Shown: in pieces, positions 1 to 9,474 of the stretch
Layout: each line of letters opens with the position of its first letter
How positions within the stretch are numbered: the first letter of the stretch is position 1
Source of the DNA: an uncultured beta proteobacterium
Lineage (GTDB): Bacteria > Pseudomonadota > Gammaproteobacteria > Burkholderiales > SG8-41
DNA length: 60,804 nt
Reading direction: 5' to 3'
Assembly: GCA_903913965.1 (NCBI GenBank)
Contig: CAIWNB010000399.1
Coordinates: 1 to 60,804 of the forward strand
The notes under the pieces: generated by a model
The model's input: only the letters and a program-made list of their open reading frames with translations
What the model was told of the DNA's origin: nothing
The model's database searches: none
Program-made: the position numbers and the translations under genes

Positions 1-1605
1 AGCAATCCGGTGCTGCCGAAGATCGAGCTGAGCCAGCCCATACTCTTCAGATTGTTGCTCGCCGATATTGCCTTGCAGCGCGGCCAGATCAATGTCGCGG
101 TGCAGTCTTACCTCGAGCTGGCACGCGAGACGCGAGACCCGCGCATCGCGCAGCGGGCGACCGAGGCGGCGTGGAACGGACGTTTTGTCGGTGCCGCGCT
201 GGAAGCCGCCGGCATCTGGCTGGCCGCTGACCCCGAGTCGCAACAGGCGCGTCAGGTGGTGGCGGGACTGATGATCAACCAGGCGCGCCTGGCTGACGCC
301 CAGCCGCACCTTGAGAAGTCGCTTGCGGCTGACAAAGAGAATGTCGGACAAGCCTTCATGCAGTTGAATCCGTTACTCGGACGCCATCCTGATAAGGCTG
401 CGGTGTTGCAGCTTATGCAAAATCTGGCTAAACCCTATCCGAAGCTGGCTGAAGCGCATTTCAGCATCGCGCAGGCTGCGGTTGCAGCCGAGCAGTTGCC
501 GCTGGCGCTCGCTGAGGCGCGTGAGGCGCTGAATCTGCGTCCGGATTGGGAACAGGCTGCGTTGTTTGTCGGTAGCCTGTTGCAGCAGCGTGGTGGTAAT
601 GGCGAGGCGCTGGCTTTTTTCGCTGATTTCCTTAAACGCAATCCGGCGGCGATGGACGTTCGTCTCAACTATGCGCGTCTGTTGGTTTCGGATACCCAGT
701 ATCCACAGGCGCGCGCAGAGTTTCAAAAGCTGCGGCAGGAATTTCCGAATAATCCGGACGTGTCGCTCGCGGTGGGCTTGCTCTCGTTGCAGCTGGGTGA
801 TGTGGATGACGCCCGCAAGCTCTTGCAGCATGCGCTCGACAACGATTACAAAGATCCCGACGCGGTACGTTTTTATCTGGGGCAGGCTGCCGAAGAGGCC
901 AAACTTTTTGAGGAAGCGCTGAAGTGGTACGGGGAGGTCAGTGGTGAACAGTTCGTGCCGTCGCGCGCCCGTTATGCCGGCGTGCTCGTCAAACAGGGCC
1001 GCATGGCTGATGCACGTAGCTATCTGCAAGGCGCCGGACGCAACCCGCAAGAACGCATGCAGTTCACCCTGGTCGAGGCGCAATTGCTGCGCGACGCCAA
1101 TGACGTGCGAGGCGCTTTCGATCTCCTCGGTCGTGCCGTTGCGGCGAATCCAAACTCGCCCGAACTGCTCTATGACTACGCCATGCTGGCGGAAAAACTC
1201 GAGCGTCTCGATATACTCGAAACGAGCTTGCGTAAGGTTATCCAGATCAAACCGGACCATGCGCATGCCTACAACGCGCTGGGCTACACTTTTGCTGATC
1301 GCAACGAGCGCCTGCAGGAATCCTACACATTGATCGAGCAGGCGCTGAAGCTCGCGCCCGAGGATCCTTTTATTCTCGACAGCATGGGCTGGGTGCTCTA
1401 CCGCATGGGGCAAAACGATACGGCGCTGACTTTCCTGCGGCGTGCCCATGAGTTGCGTGCCGATGCCGAGATTGCGGCTCATTTTGGCGAAGTGCTGTGG
1501 GTTGTCGGGCGTCAGGATGAGGCGCGCAAGGTTTGGAGTGTTGCGCTCAAGCAGAGCCCGGCCAACGAACTGCTGCTGGCCACGGTCAAGAAATTCTCTC
1601 CCTGA
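1..1605 (+). CDS. Tetratricopeptide repeat protein (5' end outside window)
   Basis: The reading frame is open from the first base, so the true start and probably a signal peptide lie upstream; about 534 codons are visible. The protein is built almost entirely of degenerate TPR helical pairs. Typical A/G/Y/P spacing is clearest near codons 420-470, in the stretch NALGYTFADRNERLQES followed by LDSMGWVLYRMGQ. TPR arrays are protein-protein interaction scaffolds. In betaproteobacteria a long TPR protein commonly sits directly before lolB, as it does here, so an envelope-associated periplasmic or lipoprotein scaffold is likely (inference). Its stop lies just before the lolB start, so the two genes are probably cotranscribed. 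The partner is unknown. Confidence 0.85.
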   Translation, partial: SNPVLPKIELSQPILFRLLLADIALQRGQINVAVQSYLELARETRDPRIAQRATEAAWNGRFVGAALEAAGIWLAADPESQQARQVVAGLMINQARLADAQPHLEKSLAADKENVGQAFMQLNPLLGRHPDKAAVLQLMQNLAKPYPKLAEAHFSIAQAAVAAEQLPLALAEAREALNLRPDWEQAALFVGSLLQQRGGNGEALAFFADFLKRNPAAMDVRLNYARLLVSDTQYPQARAEFQKLRQEFPNNPDVSLAVGLLSLQLGDVDDARKLLQHALDNDYKDPDAVRFYLGQAAEEAKLFEEALKWYGEVSGEQFVPSRARYAGVLVKQGRMADARSYLQGAGRNPQERMQFTLVEAQLLRDANDVRGAFDLLGRAVAANPNSPELLYDYAMLAEKLERLDILETSLRKVIQIKPDHAHAYNALGYTFADRNERLQESYTLIEQALKLAPEDPFILDSMGWVLYRMGQNDTALTFLRRAHELRADAEIAAHFGEVLWVVGRQDEARKVWSVALKQSPANELLLATVKKFSP

Positions 1606-1628
1606 GCGTGTCCGGCGCGGATCGTGTC

Positions 1629-2192
1629 ATGCCATTGATGTTGCGATGCTGCGTGTGTTTGCTGGTGCTGCTGCTCGGTGCCTGCGCCAGTGATCCACTG
1701 GCGCCCGTGCCGGATAGCACGACGGGTTTTGAGCTCTCCGGGCGCATGGCGGTACGTTCCCGTGACAGTGCGTTTTCGAGCGCGCTTCGTTGGAAGCAGG
1801 GCGGTGGTACCGACGAAATCTGGCTCAACACTCCGCTGGGTCAGACCCAGGCTCATCTGCGGCAGGATCGTAGCGGTGCCGTGCTCACTACGGCCGAACA
1901 AAAGCAGCACCGCGCCGCTTCGATCGAATCGCTGACGCAAACTGCGTTTGGCTGGCGCTTTCCGCTGGCCGGTCTGCGCTATTGGGTGTTGGGCCAGATT
2001 GCCCCCGGGGTGCCAGCACAGGGGCTGACGCGTGACGAGCGTGGTCGCATTCTCAGCCTCAGACAGGCCGATTGGGATGTCGCCTTCGAGTATGCGGAGC
2101 CGGAGGCTGTGCGGCCGGCGCGTTTGGAGTTGGCGGGCGCCGGCGCGCAAGTGCGTCTGGTCATCGACCGTCTTGAGCTGGATCAGCCATGA
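1629..2192 (+). CDS. lolB: Outer-membrane lipoprotein LolB
   Basis: LolB receives lipoproteins from periplasmic LolA and inserts them into the inner leaflet of the outer membrane. The chosen ATG gives 187 residues with a hydrophobic signal and a lipobox LGAC at residues 16-19; Ala follows the lipidated Cys, which fits outer-membrane sorting. A longer in-frame opening from 1533 would overlap the TPR gene and bury the lipobox. The body carries the LolB pattern FELSGRMAVR followed by alternating strands. The stop overlaps the ispE start by 4 bases (ATGA), indicating translational coupling. The lolB-ispE pairing is standard in betaproteobacteria and supports the call. Confidence 0.93.
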   Translation: MPLMLRCCVCLLVLLLGACASDPLAPVPDSTTGFELSGRMAVRSRDSAFSSALRWKQGGGTDEIWLNTPLGQTQAHLRQDRSGAVLTTAEQKQHRAASIESLTQTAFGWRFPLAGLRYWVLGQIAPGVPAQGLTRDERGRILSLRQADWDVAFEYAEPEAVRPARLELAGAGAQVRLVIDRLELDQP

Positions 2193-3037
2193 ATGCGCCG
2201 TCTGTGTTTGCCGCCCCGGCTAAGCTGAATCTATCGCTGCTGGTAACCGGTCGCCGCGCCGACGGCTATCATTTGTTGCAGACGGTATTTCGCTTCATTG
2301 ATTTTGCCGACCAGATCCATCTCACGGTGCGCCACGATGGACGTATCGAGCGCACCACAGCGCTGCCCGGGGTTGCCGCCAATGACGACCTCACGGTGCG
2401 CGCGGCGCGCCTGCTGCAGCAGGCCGCAGGCGTGACGTTGGGGGTCGATATCGCCGTCGACAAACAGCTGCCGCTGGGTGGTGGTCTGGGTGGCGGGAGT
2501 TCCGATGCGGCCACGGTACTGATCGCCCTGAATCGATTGTGGCAGCTCGATTGGCCGCCGCAGCAATTGCAAGCACTGGCGTTGTCGCTCGGCGCTGATG
2601 TGCCGGTGTTCATCTTCGGCGAGTCGGCCCTGGCCACCGGGGTCGGCGAAGAATTAACGCCGCTGGCACTGCCGCCGGCGTGGTATGTTGTGCTGATGCC
2701 GCCGGTCGGGGTGGCGACCGCGGGAATATTCCAAGATCAGGATTTGATTAGGGATTCGATTCCGCTTACAATATCGCCCTTTTCGTTTGTAGCGGGTCGT
2801 AACGACCTCGAAGCGGTGGTTTGCAGGCATTATCCTGAAGTCGCAGCGCACCTTGCGTGGCTCAAGCAGCGTGGTGCAGCTCGGATGACCGGCTCTGGGG
2901 CGTGCGTATTTGCAGAATTCGGCAGTGAAGCCGAAGCGCGCGAGGTACTGGCAGGTTTGCCGCAGACGATGCGCGGAATTGTGGCGCGCGGCCTTGATCG
3001 CCACCCTTTGTGGGGTATGCGGGCGCAGGGGCAGTAA
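2189..3037 (+). CDS. ispE: 4-diphosphocytidyl-2-C-methyl-D-erythritol kinase
   Basis: IspE phosphorylates the 2-hydroxyl of CDP-methylerythritol in the MEP isoprenoid pathway, in the cytoplasm. The 282-residue protein is of normal length. It has the N-terminal PAKLNLSLLVTGRRADGYH substrate motif, the GHMP-kinase ATP loop GGGLGGGSSDAAT near residues 95-107, and the C-terminal GHMP motif RMTGSGACVFAEF near residue 231. It is coupled to lolB by a 4-base overlap. The tRNA-Gln gene and prs follow, the standard betaproteobacterial order. Nothing is missing or unusual. Confidence 0.97.
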   Translation: MNAPSVFAAPAKLNLSLLVTGRRADGYHLLQTVFRFIDFADQIHLTVRHDGRIERTTALPGVAANDDLTVRAARLLQQAAGVTLGVDIAVDKQLPLGGGLGGGSSDAATVLIALNRLWQLDWPPQQLQALALSLGADVPVFIFGESALATGVGEELTPLALPPAWYVVLMPPVGVATAGIFQDQDLIRDSIPLTISPFSFVAGRNDLEAVVCRHYPEVAAHLAWLKQRGAARMTGSGACVFAEFGSEAEAREVLAGLPQTMRGIVARGLDRHPLWGMRAQGQ

Positions 3038-3087
3038 CTGGATTATCGCCGCCGGTGCGTGTGCACCGCGCGACAGTGTTTACGTGT

Positions 3088-3162
3088 TGGGGAGTCGCCA
3101 AGTGGTAAGGCACCGGATTTTGATTCCGGCATTCGTAGGTTCGATCCCTACCTCCCCAGCCA
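3088..3162 (+). tRNA. tRNA-Gln (anticodon TTG)
   Basis: A cloverleaf can be drawn by eye. The acceptor arm TGGGGAG (3088-3094) pairs with CTCCCCA (3152-3158). The anticodon arm CCGGA/TCCGG encloses the loop TTTTGAT with TTG at positions 34-36, and the T loop is TTCGATC. The 3' CCA is encoded. It lies between ispE and prs and ends 37 bases before the prs start. Confidence 0.97.
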
Positions 3163-3199
3163 TTTTTTCAAACCGTGGTTCGCTTTCGGAAGGGTGACT

Positions 3200-4150
3200 G
3201 TGCCGTACGATCGCTTAATGGTGTTCACTGGTAGTGCAACGCCGAAACTTGCTGCGGATGTGGTCAAACATCTGAATATCCATCTCGGCAAAGCCAAGGT
3301 CGGTCGCTTTAGTGACGGCGAAGTCATGGTTGAAGTGCTGGAGAACGTGCGCGGCAAGGATGTTTTCGTGCTGCAGTCGATCTGCACACCGCCCAACGAC
3401 AATCTGATGGAAGTGCTGGTGCTGGTCGACGCTCTTAAGCGTGCCTCGGCCGGCAGGGTAACCGCCGCTATTCCCTACATGGGTTATGCGCGTCAGGACC
3501 GCCGCCCGAGCTCGGCGCGGGTGCCGATTACGGCCAAGGTCGTTGCCAACATGCTCGATTCGGTCGGTGTCGACCGCGTGCTGACGATGGACTTGCACTC
3601 CGAACAGATTCAGGGCTTTTTCGATATTCCGGTCGACAATATTTATTCCGGTCCGATTTTGCTCGGCGATGTCTGGAAACAAAATTACAAGAATCTGGTG
3701 GTGGTGTCCCCCGACGTCGGTGGTGTGGTGCGCGCGCGCGCGCTGGCCAAGCGTCTGGAAGCCGACCTCGCCATCATCGACAAGCGGCGTCCGCGTCCGA
3801 ACGTGGCCACCGTCATGAACATCATCGGTGAAATTGAAGGTCGTACCTGCGTCATCATCGACGACCTCGTCGACACTGCAAACACGCTGTGCGAAGCGGC
3901 TCGTGCACTTAAAGAGCGTGGCGCTGAAAAAGTTCTGGCGTATTGCACGCACCCCGTGCTGTCTGGCAAGGCGATCGAACGCATCGCCAACTCGGCGCTG
4001 GATGAAATCGTCGTCACCGACACGATTCCGTTGAGTGCGGAGGCCGCACAGTGTCCGCGCATCCGTGTTATCTCGATTGCAGGCTTGCTGGCCGAAACCA
4101 TGTTGCGCATCAGCAATGAGGATTCTGTGAGCTCGTTGTTCGTAGAATAA
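3200..4150 (+). CDS. prs: Ribose-phosphate pyrophosphokinase
   Basis: Prs makes PRPP from ribose 5-phosphate and ATP, feeding nucleotide, histidine, tryptophan and NAD synthesis. The open frame begins upstream at 3059 and runs through the tRNA. The GTG at 3200 is chosen because GGAAGG lies at the right distance (about 3187-3193) and because it gives 316 residues starting [18 protein letters not shown], the usual length and N-terminus. The flexible metal/ATP segment around [18 protein letters not shown] and [14 protein letters not shown] are present. The PRPP-binding loop reads [13 protein letters not shown], with Asn where Gly is more common. rplY follows. Confidence 0.97.
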   Translation: MPYDRLMVFTGSATPKLAADVVKHLNIHLGKAKVGRFSDGEVMVEVLENVRGKDVFVLQSICTPPNDNLMEVLVLVDALKRASAGRVTAAIPYMGYARQDRRPSSARVPITAKVVANMLDSVGVDRVLTMDLHSEQIQGFFDIPVDNIYSGPILLGDVWKQNYKNLVVVSPDVGGVVRARALAKRLEADLAIIDKRRPRPNVATVMNIIGEIEGRTCVIIDDLVDTANTLCEAARALKERGAEKVLAYCTHPVLSGKAIERIANSALDEIVVTDTIPLSAEAAQCPRIRVISIAGLLAETMLRISNEDSVSSLFVE

Positions 4151-4244
4151 TTTTTTGGCGCGGCGTCAGGCGGAATATCGCAGGAACGCCGTATTTTGAA
4201 ACCGGATCGACTGGTCGCGGCCGATTCGTACAGTGGGGACTTAA

Positions 4245-4958
4245 ATGAAAATCGAATTCACAGCTTTTCCGCGCACTGCGCAGGGTACGGGTGCGAGCCG
4301 CCGTATGCGCATTGCCGGCAAGGTGCCGGGCATCGTGTACGGCGCCGACAAAGCGGCGACGCCGATCGAAATGGATCATCAGGCGTTGTTCCGTCATCTG
4401 AAAATGGAGGCGTTCCACGCCTCGGTGCTTGATATGAACATTGACGGTGGTAAGCAGCAGGTACTGTTGCGCGACGTGCAAATGCACCCGTTCCGCCAGA
4501 TCGTTCTGCACGTGGATTTTCAGCGTGTTGACAAGAACCACAAGATCCACATGAAGGTGCCGCTGCATTTTATCAATGCGGAAATCTGCCCTGGCGTCAA
4601 AGTCGGTGGTGCGCTGGTCAACCACGTCTTCAACGAAATCGATATCCAGTGTCTGCCTGACGATCTGCCGGAATTCATCACGGTCGATCTCGCCAAGCTT
4701 GATATCGGTCATTCGGTGCACATTAATGACGTGCAGATGCCGAAAGGCGTTGAGCCGATTTCACGCTTGAAGAAAGACAATCCCGCGATCGTCAACCTGC
4801 AGCTGCCGCGTGCCGCCGTGGTTGAGGAAGAAACCACGGCAGCGCCGAAGACCGAGATCACAGGTCAGGCTGCTTTGGATGCTGCCGCGAAGGATGGTGA
4901 CAAGAAGGATGCGGGCAAGAAAGACGCCGGCAAGAAAGACGCAGGCAAGAAGGCCTGA
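4245..4958 (+). CDS. rplY: 50S ribosomal protein L25 (Ctc-type, two domains)
   Basis: L25 binds 5S rRNA in the central protuberance. The 237-residue form has the N-terminal L25 domain (about 1-95) and a C-terminal TL5/Ctc beta domain (about 100-190), the long type usual in betaproteobacteria. The C-terminus ends in a low-complexity basic tail with repeated KKDAG units (about residues 219-236) after an acidic/alanine linker, a common variable feature of this family. The ATG at 4245 is the only sensible start. The gene is followed by a strong hairpin-T terminator, so the prs-rplY unit probably ends here. Confidence 0.96.
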   Translation: MKIEFTAFPRTAQGTGASRRMRIAGKVPGIVYGADKAATPIEMDHQALFRHLKMEAFHASVLDMNIDGGKQQVLLRDVQMHPFRQIVLHVDFQRVDKNHKIHMKVPLHFINAEICPGVKVGGALVNHVFNEIDIQCLPDDLPEFITVDLAKLDIGHSVHINDVQMPKGVEPISRLKKDNPAIVNLQLPRAAVVEEETTAAPKTEITGQAALDAAAKDGDKKDAGKKDAGKKDAGKKA

Positions 4959-4981
4959 GCGTAGCCAGGCGCATGCCTACC

Positions 4982-5019
4982 GCCCGCCATGTTGCGCGCA
5001 ATATGGCGGGCTTTTTCTT
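4982..5019 (+). terminator. Rho-independent terminator after rplY
   Basis: GCCCGCCAT (4982-4990) pairs perfectly with ATGGCGGGC (5003-5011) and is followed by TTTTTCTT. It lies 23 bases after the rplY stop and 31 bases before pth. Confidence 0.9.
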
Positions 5020-5050
5020 GTCCAATGTAATCGTCGGATAGCGGTGATCC

Positions 5051-5647
5051 ATGAGACTGGTCGTCGGGCTCGGCAACCCGGGCAAAAAATACGAGCGTAC
5101 GCGTCACAACGCCGGCTTCTGGTGGGTTGAGCAGCTGGCGGGCACGGTGCGCGCCTCTCTGCGTGACGACGCCAAGTTTCACGGGCGCGTCGCCAGGGTG
5201 AGTGGCGCGGCTGAAACCTGGCTGCTGTTGCCAGCCACCTTCATGAATAATTCCGGGCGTGCGGTCGCCGCGCTGGCGACCTTTTACAAAATTGCGCCGC
5301 CGGAAATATTGGTCGTCCACGACGAACTTGATCTGCCGCCGGGTGCCGCCAAATTGAAGCAGGGCGGTGGCAGCAGCGGACACAACGGCTTAAAAGACAT
5401 CGCCGAATGCCTGGGCAGCCGTGATTTCTGGCGCTTGCGGCTGGGCGTGGGGCATCCGCGGGAAACCACCGCCAGCGAGCAGGAGGTGGCCGACTATGTG
5501 CTGCATCCGCCGCGTAGCGAAGAGCAATCGGTCATCGATGTGGCGATTGCGAAGAGTCTGGAGATCTGGCCGCTGTTGTGCGACGGCAAAACCGAAGCAG
5601 CGATGTTGAAGCTGCATACCAAAGAGAAAAAATCCAATGAGTCTTAA
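5051..5647 (+). CDS. pth: Peptidyl-tRNA hydrolase
   Basis: Pth releases tRNA from peptidyl-tRNAs that drop off the ribosome. The 198 residues contain the family signature [19 protein letters not shown] with the catalytic His near residue 22, the substrate Asn in TFMNNSG (about 70), the Asp in VHDELDLP, and [12 protein letters not shown] (about 110). The length is normal. The last 11 bases overlap ychF, a conserved pth-ychF pairing that suggests coupled translation. Nothing unusual. Confidence 0.97.
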   Translation: MRLVVGLGNPGKKYERTRHNAGFWWVEQLAGTVRASLRDDAKFHGRVARVSGAAETWLLLPATFMNNSGRAVAALATFYKIAPPEILVVHDELDLPPGAAKLKQGGGSSGHNGLKDIAECLGSRDFWRLRLGVGHPRETTASEQEVADYVLHPPRSEEQSVIDVAIAKSLEIWPLLCDGKTEAAMLKLHTKEKKSNES

Positions 5648-6728
5648 ATGCGGAATCGTCGGCCTGCCTAACGTAGGTAAATCAACGCTGTTCAACGCAC
5701 TCACCAAGGCCGGTATTGCGGCCGAAAATTATCCGTTCTGCACCATCGAGCCCAACGTTGGCATCGTCGAGGTGCCCGATCCGCGCATGCAGGCGCTGGT
5801 CAGTATTGCCAAGCCGCAGAAAACCATACCCGCGGTAGTTGAGTTTGTCGACATTGCCGGTCTGGTGGCGGGGGCTTCGAAGGGTGAGGGCCTGGGTAAC
5901 AAGTTCCTCGCCAACATTCGGGAAACCGACGGCATCGTCAACATGGTGCGCTGCTTCGTCAACGACAACGTGATCCACGTCTCGGGCAAGGTAGACCCGA
6001 TTTCCGATATCGAGACCATCCATACGGAACTCGCGCTGGCCGATCTCGACACCGTTGAGAAATCGATACAACGTGCAGGCAAAACCGCCAAGGCCGGTGA
6101 CAAGGAGGCGATTCGCCTCGGCGCCTTGCTGGAGAAAGTGCGTGCCCAGTTGAATGAAGGCAATCCGGTGCGTGCGATGAAGCTCGATAAGGAAGACCTT
6201 GTGCTGTTGAAGCCGCTCTGTCTGATGACCGCCAAACCGGCGATCTATGTTGCCAACGTCGATGACAAGGGTTTCGAAAACAATCCGCTGCTCGATCGCG
6301 TGCGTGAATACGCAGCGAAGGAGCATGCGCCGGTGGTGGCCATCTGTGCTGCGCTGGAGGCCGAGATCGCCGACCTTTCCGACGAAGACAAGAACGTATT
6401 TCTCGCCGATGTCGGCATGACAGAGCCGGGCCTCAACCGCCTGATCCGCGCTGCGTACGATCTGCTCGGTCTGCAAACCTATTTCACCGCCGGTGAAAAG
6501 GAAGTGCGAGCATGGACGATGCACAAAGGCGACACTGCACCGCAGGCCGCTGGCGTCATCCATACCGATTTTGAAAAAGGCTTTATCCGCGCCGAGGTCA
6601 TTGCCTACGATGACTATGTCAAATTCAAGGGCGAGCAAGGCTCCAAGGAAGCGGGCAAGATGCGTCTGGAAGGCAAGGAATACATCGTCAAGGACGGCGA
6701 TGTGATGCATTTTAGATTTAACGTTTAA
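5637..6728 (+). CDS. ychF: Redox-regulated ribosome-binding ATPase YchF
   Basis: YchF is an Obg-family P-loop protein that prefers ATP over GTP and binds ribosomes; in E. coli it affects translation fidelity and the oxidative stress response. The sequence shows the P-loop [14 protein letters not shown] (residues about 8-21), the G3 motif [19 protein letters not shown], and a C-terminal TGS-like domain with [18 protein letters not shown]. It has the family's 363 residues. It overlaps pth by 11 bases and the ATG start is unambiguous. Confidence 0.97.
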   Translation: MSLKCGIVGLPNVGKSTLFNALTKAGIAAENYPFCTIEPNVGIVEVPDPRMQALVSIAKPQKTIPAVVEFVDIAGLVAGASKGEGLGNKFLANIRETDGIVNMVRCFVNDNVIHVSGKVDPISDIETIHTELALADLDTVEKSIQRAGKTAKAGDKEAIRLGALLEKVRAQLNEGNPVRAMKLDKEDLVLLKPLCLMTAKPAIYVANVDDKGFENNPLLDRVREYAAKEHAPVVAICAALEAEIADLSDEDKNVFLADVGMTEPGLNRLIRAAYDLLGLQTYFTAGEKEVRAWTMHKGDTAPQAAGVIHTDFEKGFIRAEVIAYDDYVKFKGEQGSKEAGKMRLEGKEYIVKDGDVMHFRFNV

Positions 6729-6781
6729 CGGGGTCTTTTTTCGCGCTGCATTTTTTCTGCCCTGCCGGTTAAAAAGACGGA

Positions 6782-7729
6782 GTGTGCCAGATGTTGGTTA
6801 CGCAAGAGCTTGCAAAAATTTTTGCTTGCCCGGTTTGTCTGGAGCACATCTCTGCTGGTGGGGATTGTATTCATTGTGGCGAGAGCTTCAACAAGCCGGA
6901 GACTCGGACTTACTCTTTCGTCTGTCGTGGCATGTATCCGTCAGACGCAGATTTTGATAGCGCCACGAAGGTGATCGACTTTTGGGGTAACGGTTGGAAG
7001 AAGCGCCTCGCAGAGACCGATCATAGTTTTCTTTTCGACATGGATGCCGCCCAGTTAGGAAGTTACGCGGACAAATCAATCGCGTGGTGTCGAAAAAATA
7101 AAACTTTGATGGGTTTTGAGGTTCCAATTGAAAGTTTGAAGAACAAGTTAGTGCTAAATATCGGCTGTGGTGCCGGCGACGAAGCGCTAATGCTTTCTCG
7201 GGCTGGTGCGACATGCTTCGCAATGGACATTACCTTGCCTGCGGCTCAGGCCGCCAACTCCTTGCTGGGAAAAGTCGGCGGTGGCATAGGATTTCAGGCG
7301 GACGCCAGACACCTTCCTTTTCCAAGCGGTTCCATCGACTTTGTCTATTCCAGCGGTGTATTGCATCACTCCGCTGATATCAAGAAATCGATATCCGAGA
7401 TATATCGTGTTCTCAAGCCAGGTGGCACCGCCTATTTGATGTTGTATGCCAAGTGGTCGATTACCTTCATGCAGGAGAAGTTGCTTCGCTGGACTGGCGA
7501 GGCTGCATGGGAGACCGAAGGACGTAAGAATCCACTGACGACTACCCATTCCGCCAGAGATTGCAGAAAACTTTTTGCCGATTTTGAGCAGGTAAACGTG
7601 AATAAAAGAGGCGGGAGTTTCCGCAATATTGCGAAAATCGGTCGTTTTCTACCCCAGACATTCGATTTTCTTGTGGATAAGACGCTGGGCGCAAATATGA
7701 ATATTGTTGCGATCAAGCCTGCAGTGTAG
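6782..7729 (+). CDS. Zinc-ribbon class I SAM-dependent methyltransferase
   Basis: The N-terminus holds a CPVC...CIHC zinc-ribbon-like pair (residues about 19-38). A linker is followed by a Rossmann methyltransferase domain: motif I VLNIGCGAGDEA near residue 122, the acidic motif II AMDI, FQADARHLPFPSGSIDFV (motif III/IV), and LHHSADIKKSISEIYRVLKPGG (Methyltransf_11 type), quoted here from residues near 195. The substrate cannot be read from the sequence; the layout resembles small-molecule or sugar methyltransferases. The start is GTG 6782, with ATG 6791 as an alternative. The gene looks AT-richer than its neighbours and interrupts the housekeeping order, so it may have been acquired. Confidence 0.85.
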   Translation: MCQMLVTQELAKIFACPVCLEHISAGGDCIHCGESFNKPETRTYSFVCRGMYPSDADFDSATKVIDFWGNGWKKRLAETDHSFLFDMDAAQLGSYADKSIAWCRKNKTLMGFEVPIESLKNKLVLNIGCGAGDEALMLSRAGATCFAMDITLPAAQAANSLLGKVGGGIGFQADARHLPFPSGSIDFVYSSGVLHHSADIKKSISEIYRVLKPGGTAYLMLYAKWSITFMQEKLLRWTGEAAWETEGRKNPLTTTHSARDCRKLFADFEQVNVNKRGGSFRNIAKIGRFLPQTFDFLVDKTLGANMNIVAIKPAV

Positions 7730-7847
7730 TTTGAGGGCCTTCTCTGGGAGCGATGCACTTTGTTTGATCAAGGTGGGCGCTACAACCAGAGGCAGCATGA
7801 TAAAGATTCAATGTGGTTCTGGTGTTTACATCAAAGGGAGATACGTC

Positions 7848-8810
7848 ATGCAGTCGTGGAAACTATTGGCTCTTGCAGTGTTGTCCGCTCTGACCGGCCT
7901 TGCTGCCGCACAAAGTTATCCGAACAAGCCGGTGCGCGTGATCATTCCTTATCCGCCGGGCGAAGCCGCCGACTTTATCGCACGCGTGATCGGGCCGACG
8001 TTGTCCGAACGTATGGGCCAGCAGTTCGTGGTGGAGAACCGGGCCGGTGCCAGCGGCCAGATCGGTATGGAGCTGCTGAAGAACGCGCCGGCCGATGGCT
8101 ATACCATCGGGGTTGGTCAGGGCGGCAATCTGGTTGTTGCGCCGCACACCTATAAAAAAATTCCATATGACCCGGTTAAGGATTTCACCGGTGTCGCACT
8201 CAATGCCACCAATTATCTCGCAGTAGTCGCACATCCGACCGCACCGTTTAAAAATGCTGCCGAGATGATCAAATGGGCGAAGGCGCATCCGGGTCAGTTG
8301 ACCCTCGCGTCGAACGGCGAGGGCGGTTATCCGCATCTTGCGTTCGAATTGCTGGCGTCGATGGCGGGCTTCAAGTTTTTGCATGTGCCTTACAAGGGCG
8401 CCACACAAATTGCCACTGATGTGATTAGCGGTCAGGTGCTGACCGGAATCGGTTCTTATACCGGTATGTCGACGCAGATCAATGCCGGCCGTATGCGGTT
8501 GATCGGTGTGACGAACCATGTTCGTGTGCCTAACAATAAGGAACTGCCGATCTTCTCGGAACTGGTGCCTGGCTATGACATGCGCGGCTGGTTTGGTTAT
8601 GTCGCACCGGCCGGCACGCCGCGCGATATCGTGAAAAAACTCAACGAGGAAATCAATCGTGCGATGCAGTTGCCCGAGGTGAATGCAAAACTCACCGGCG
8701 CGGGCCTGATTGTCGTTAACGAATCGGCTGAGTATTACACCGAGTTCATCAAGACCGAATATGCCAAATACGGCAAGATCGTGCGCGAGATCGGCTTGAA
8801 GCCTCAGTAA
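7848..8810 (+). CDS. Bug/TctC-type tripartite tricarboxylate transporter receptor (1 of 5)
   Basis: Bug proteins are periplasmic venus-flytrap receptors for small, mostly carboxylated solutes that normally feed a TctA/TctB membrane pair. This 320-residue protein has a Sec signal (MQSWKLLALAVLSALTGLAA, cleaved after AQ), the core PNKPVRVIIPYPPGEAADFIA, PADGYTIGVG, and the family block HVPYKGATQIATDVISGQV. The ATG at 7848 has GGGAG upstream (about 7835) and starts the signal peptide. The first ligand loop reads PPGEAAD instead of the usual PPGGPTD, so the ligand may be atypical. No transporter subunits are nearby. Confidence 0.93.
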   Translation: MQSWKLLALAVLSALTGLAAAQSYPNKPVRVIIPYPPGEAADFIARVIGPTLSERMGQQFVVENRAGASGQIGMELLKNAPADGYTIGVGQGGNLVVAPHTYKKIPYDPVKDFTGVALNATNYLAVVAHPTAPFKNAAEMIKWAKAHPGQLTLASNGEGGYPHLAFELLASMAGFKFLHVPYKGATQIATDVISGQVLTGIGSYTGMSTQINAGRMRLIGVTNHVRVPNNKELPIFSELVPGYDMRGWFGYVAPAGTPRDIVKKLNEEINRAMQLPEVNAKLTGAGLIVVNESAEYYTEFIKTEYAKYGKIVREIGLKPQ

Positions 8811-8821
8811 GTAAACATATA

Positions 8822-8851
8822 CCGCGCATCGCCTGATTTCGGGATGCGCGG
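8822..8851. other. Intergenic hairpin between Bug receptor and ppa
   Basis: CCGCGCATC (8822-8830) pairs with GATGCGCGG (8843-8851) around a 12-base loop. There is no T run, so this may be a factor-dependent end or an mRNA-stabilising hairpin rather than an intrinsic terminator. Confidence 0.4.
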
Positions 8852-8913
8852 CGCCTCTACCGCCGCGCGGGTTAACACCACGGCGATCCACGTCGCCTTT
8901 TGGGGAGCCCAAC

Positions 8914-9462
8914 ATGCAACTCGACAAACTCGTCACCGGTATTGATGTGCCGAACGATATTTATGTCGTCATCGAAATCCCCGCCAACGGTCCGGGCCTC
9001 AAGCTCGAACTCGACAAGGGCTCAGGTGCCTTGCTGGTAGATCGTTTCATGGCAACACCGATGCACTATCCGTGTAACTATGGTTTTGTGCCGCATACGC
9101 TGTCGCTTGATGGTGATCCGCTCGATGCATTGGTGATTTCGCCGATACCATTGATCTCCGGTGTGGTGGTGCGCTGCCGTGCCGTTGGCTATCTGGCCGC
9201 CGAAGATGATGCCGGCCCGGACGCCAAGCTGTTATGCGTGCCCGTGCCTAAGCTCACGTCTGTTTACGATAATGTGCAGGAAGTTGGCGACCTGCCGCCC
9301 TTGATCATCGAGCAGATCGAGCATTTCTTTACCCACTACAAGGATCTCGAGGCGGGCAAGTGGATGAAGGTGCACGGCTGGCGCGATGCCGCTGCTGCAC
9401 GTACTGAGATTCTCGAGAGCGTGGCGCGTTACCAGGCGTCAAGCCCGCAGCCGAATTTCTAG
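8914..9462 (+). CDS. ppa: Inorganic pyrophosphatase (family I)
   Basis: This enzyme hydrolyses pyrophosphate and so drives biosynthetic reactions. The 182-residue protein carries the family signature DGDPLDALV (near residue 67), with the metal-binding aspartates, and YPCNYGFVPHTL before it. The downstream DxxxK segment near FFTHYKDLEAGKWMKV completes the active site. Length and order are normal. A GGGGAG Shine-Dalgarno precedes the ATG. The stop converges on the EamA gene only 12 bases away, with no obvious terminator between. Confidence 0.97.
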   Translation: MQLDKLVTGIDVPNDIYVVIEIPANGPGLKLELDKGSGALLVDRFMATPMHYPCNYGFVPHTLSLDGDPLDALVISPIPLISGVVVRCRAVGYLAAEDDAGPDAKLLCVPVPKLTSVYDNVQEVGDLPPLIIEQIEHFFTHYKDLEAGKWMKVHGWRDAAAARTEILESVARYQASSPQPNF

Positions 9463-9474
9463 GGGCCACTGGCG

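Noticed and set aside
373-1482. Long minus-strand frame inside the TPR gene
   Set aside because: It is the antisense of a clear TPR coding sequence and has no ribosome site or recognisable domain.
3059-3199. Upstream extension of prs through tRNA-Gln
   Set aside because: It would put the tRNA inside the coding region and lengthen the protein beyond the family; the GTG at 3200 has the ribosome site.
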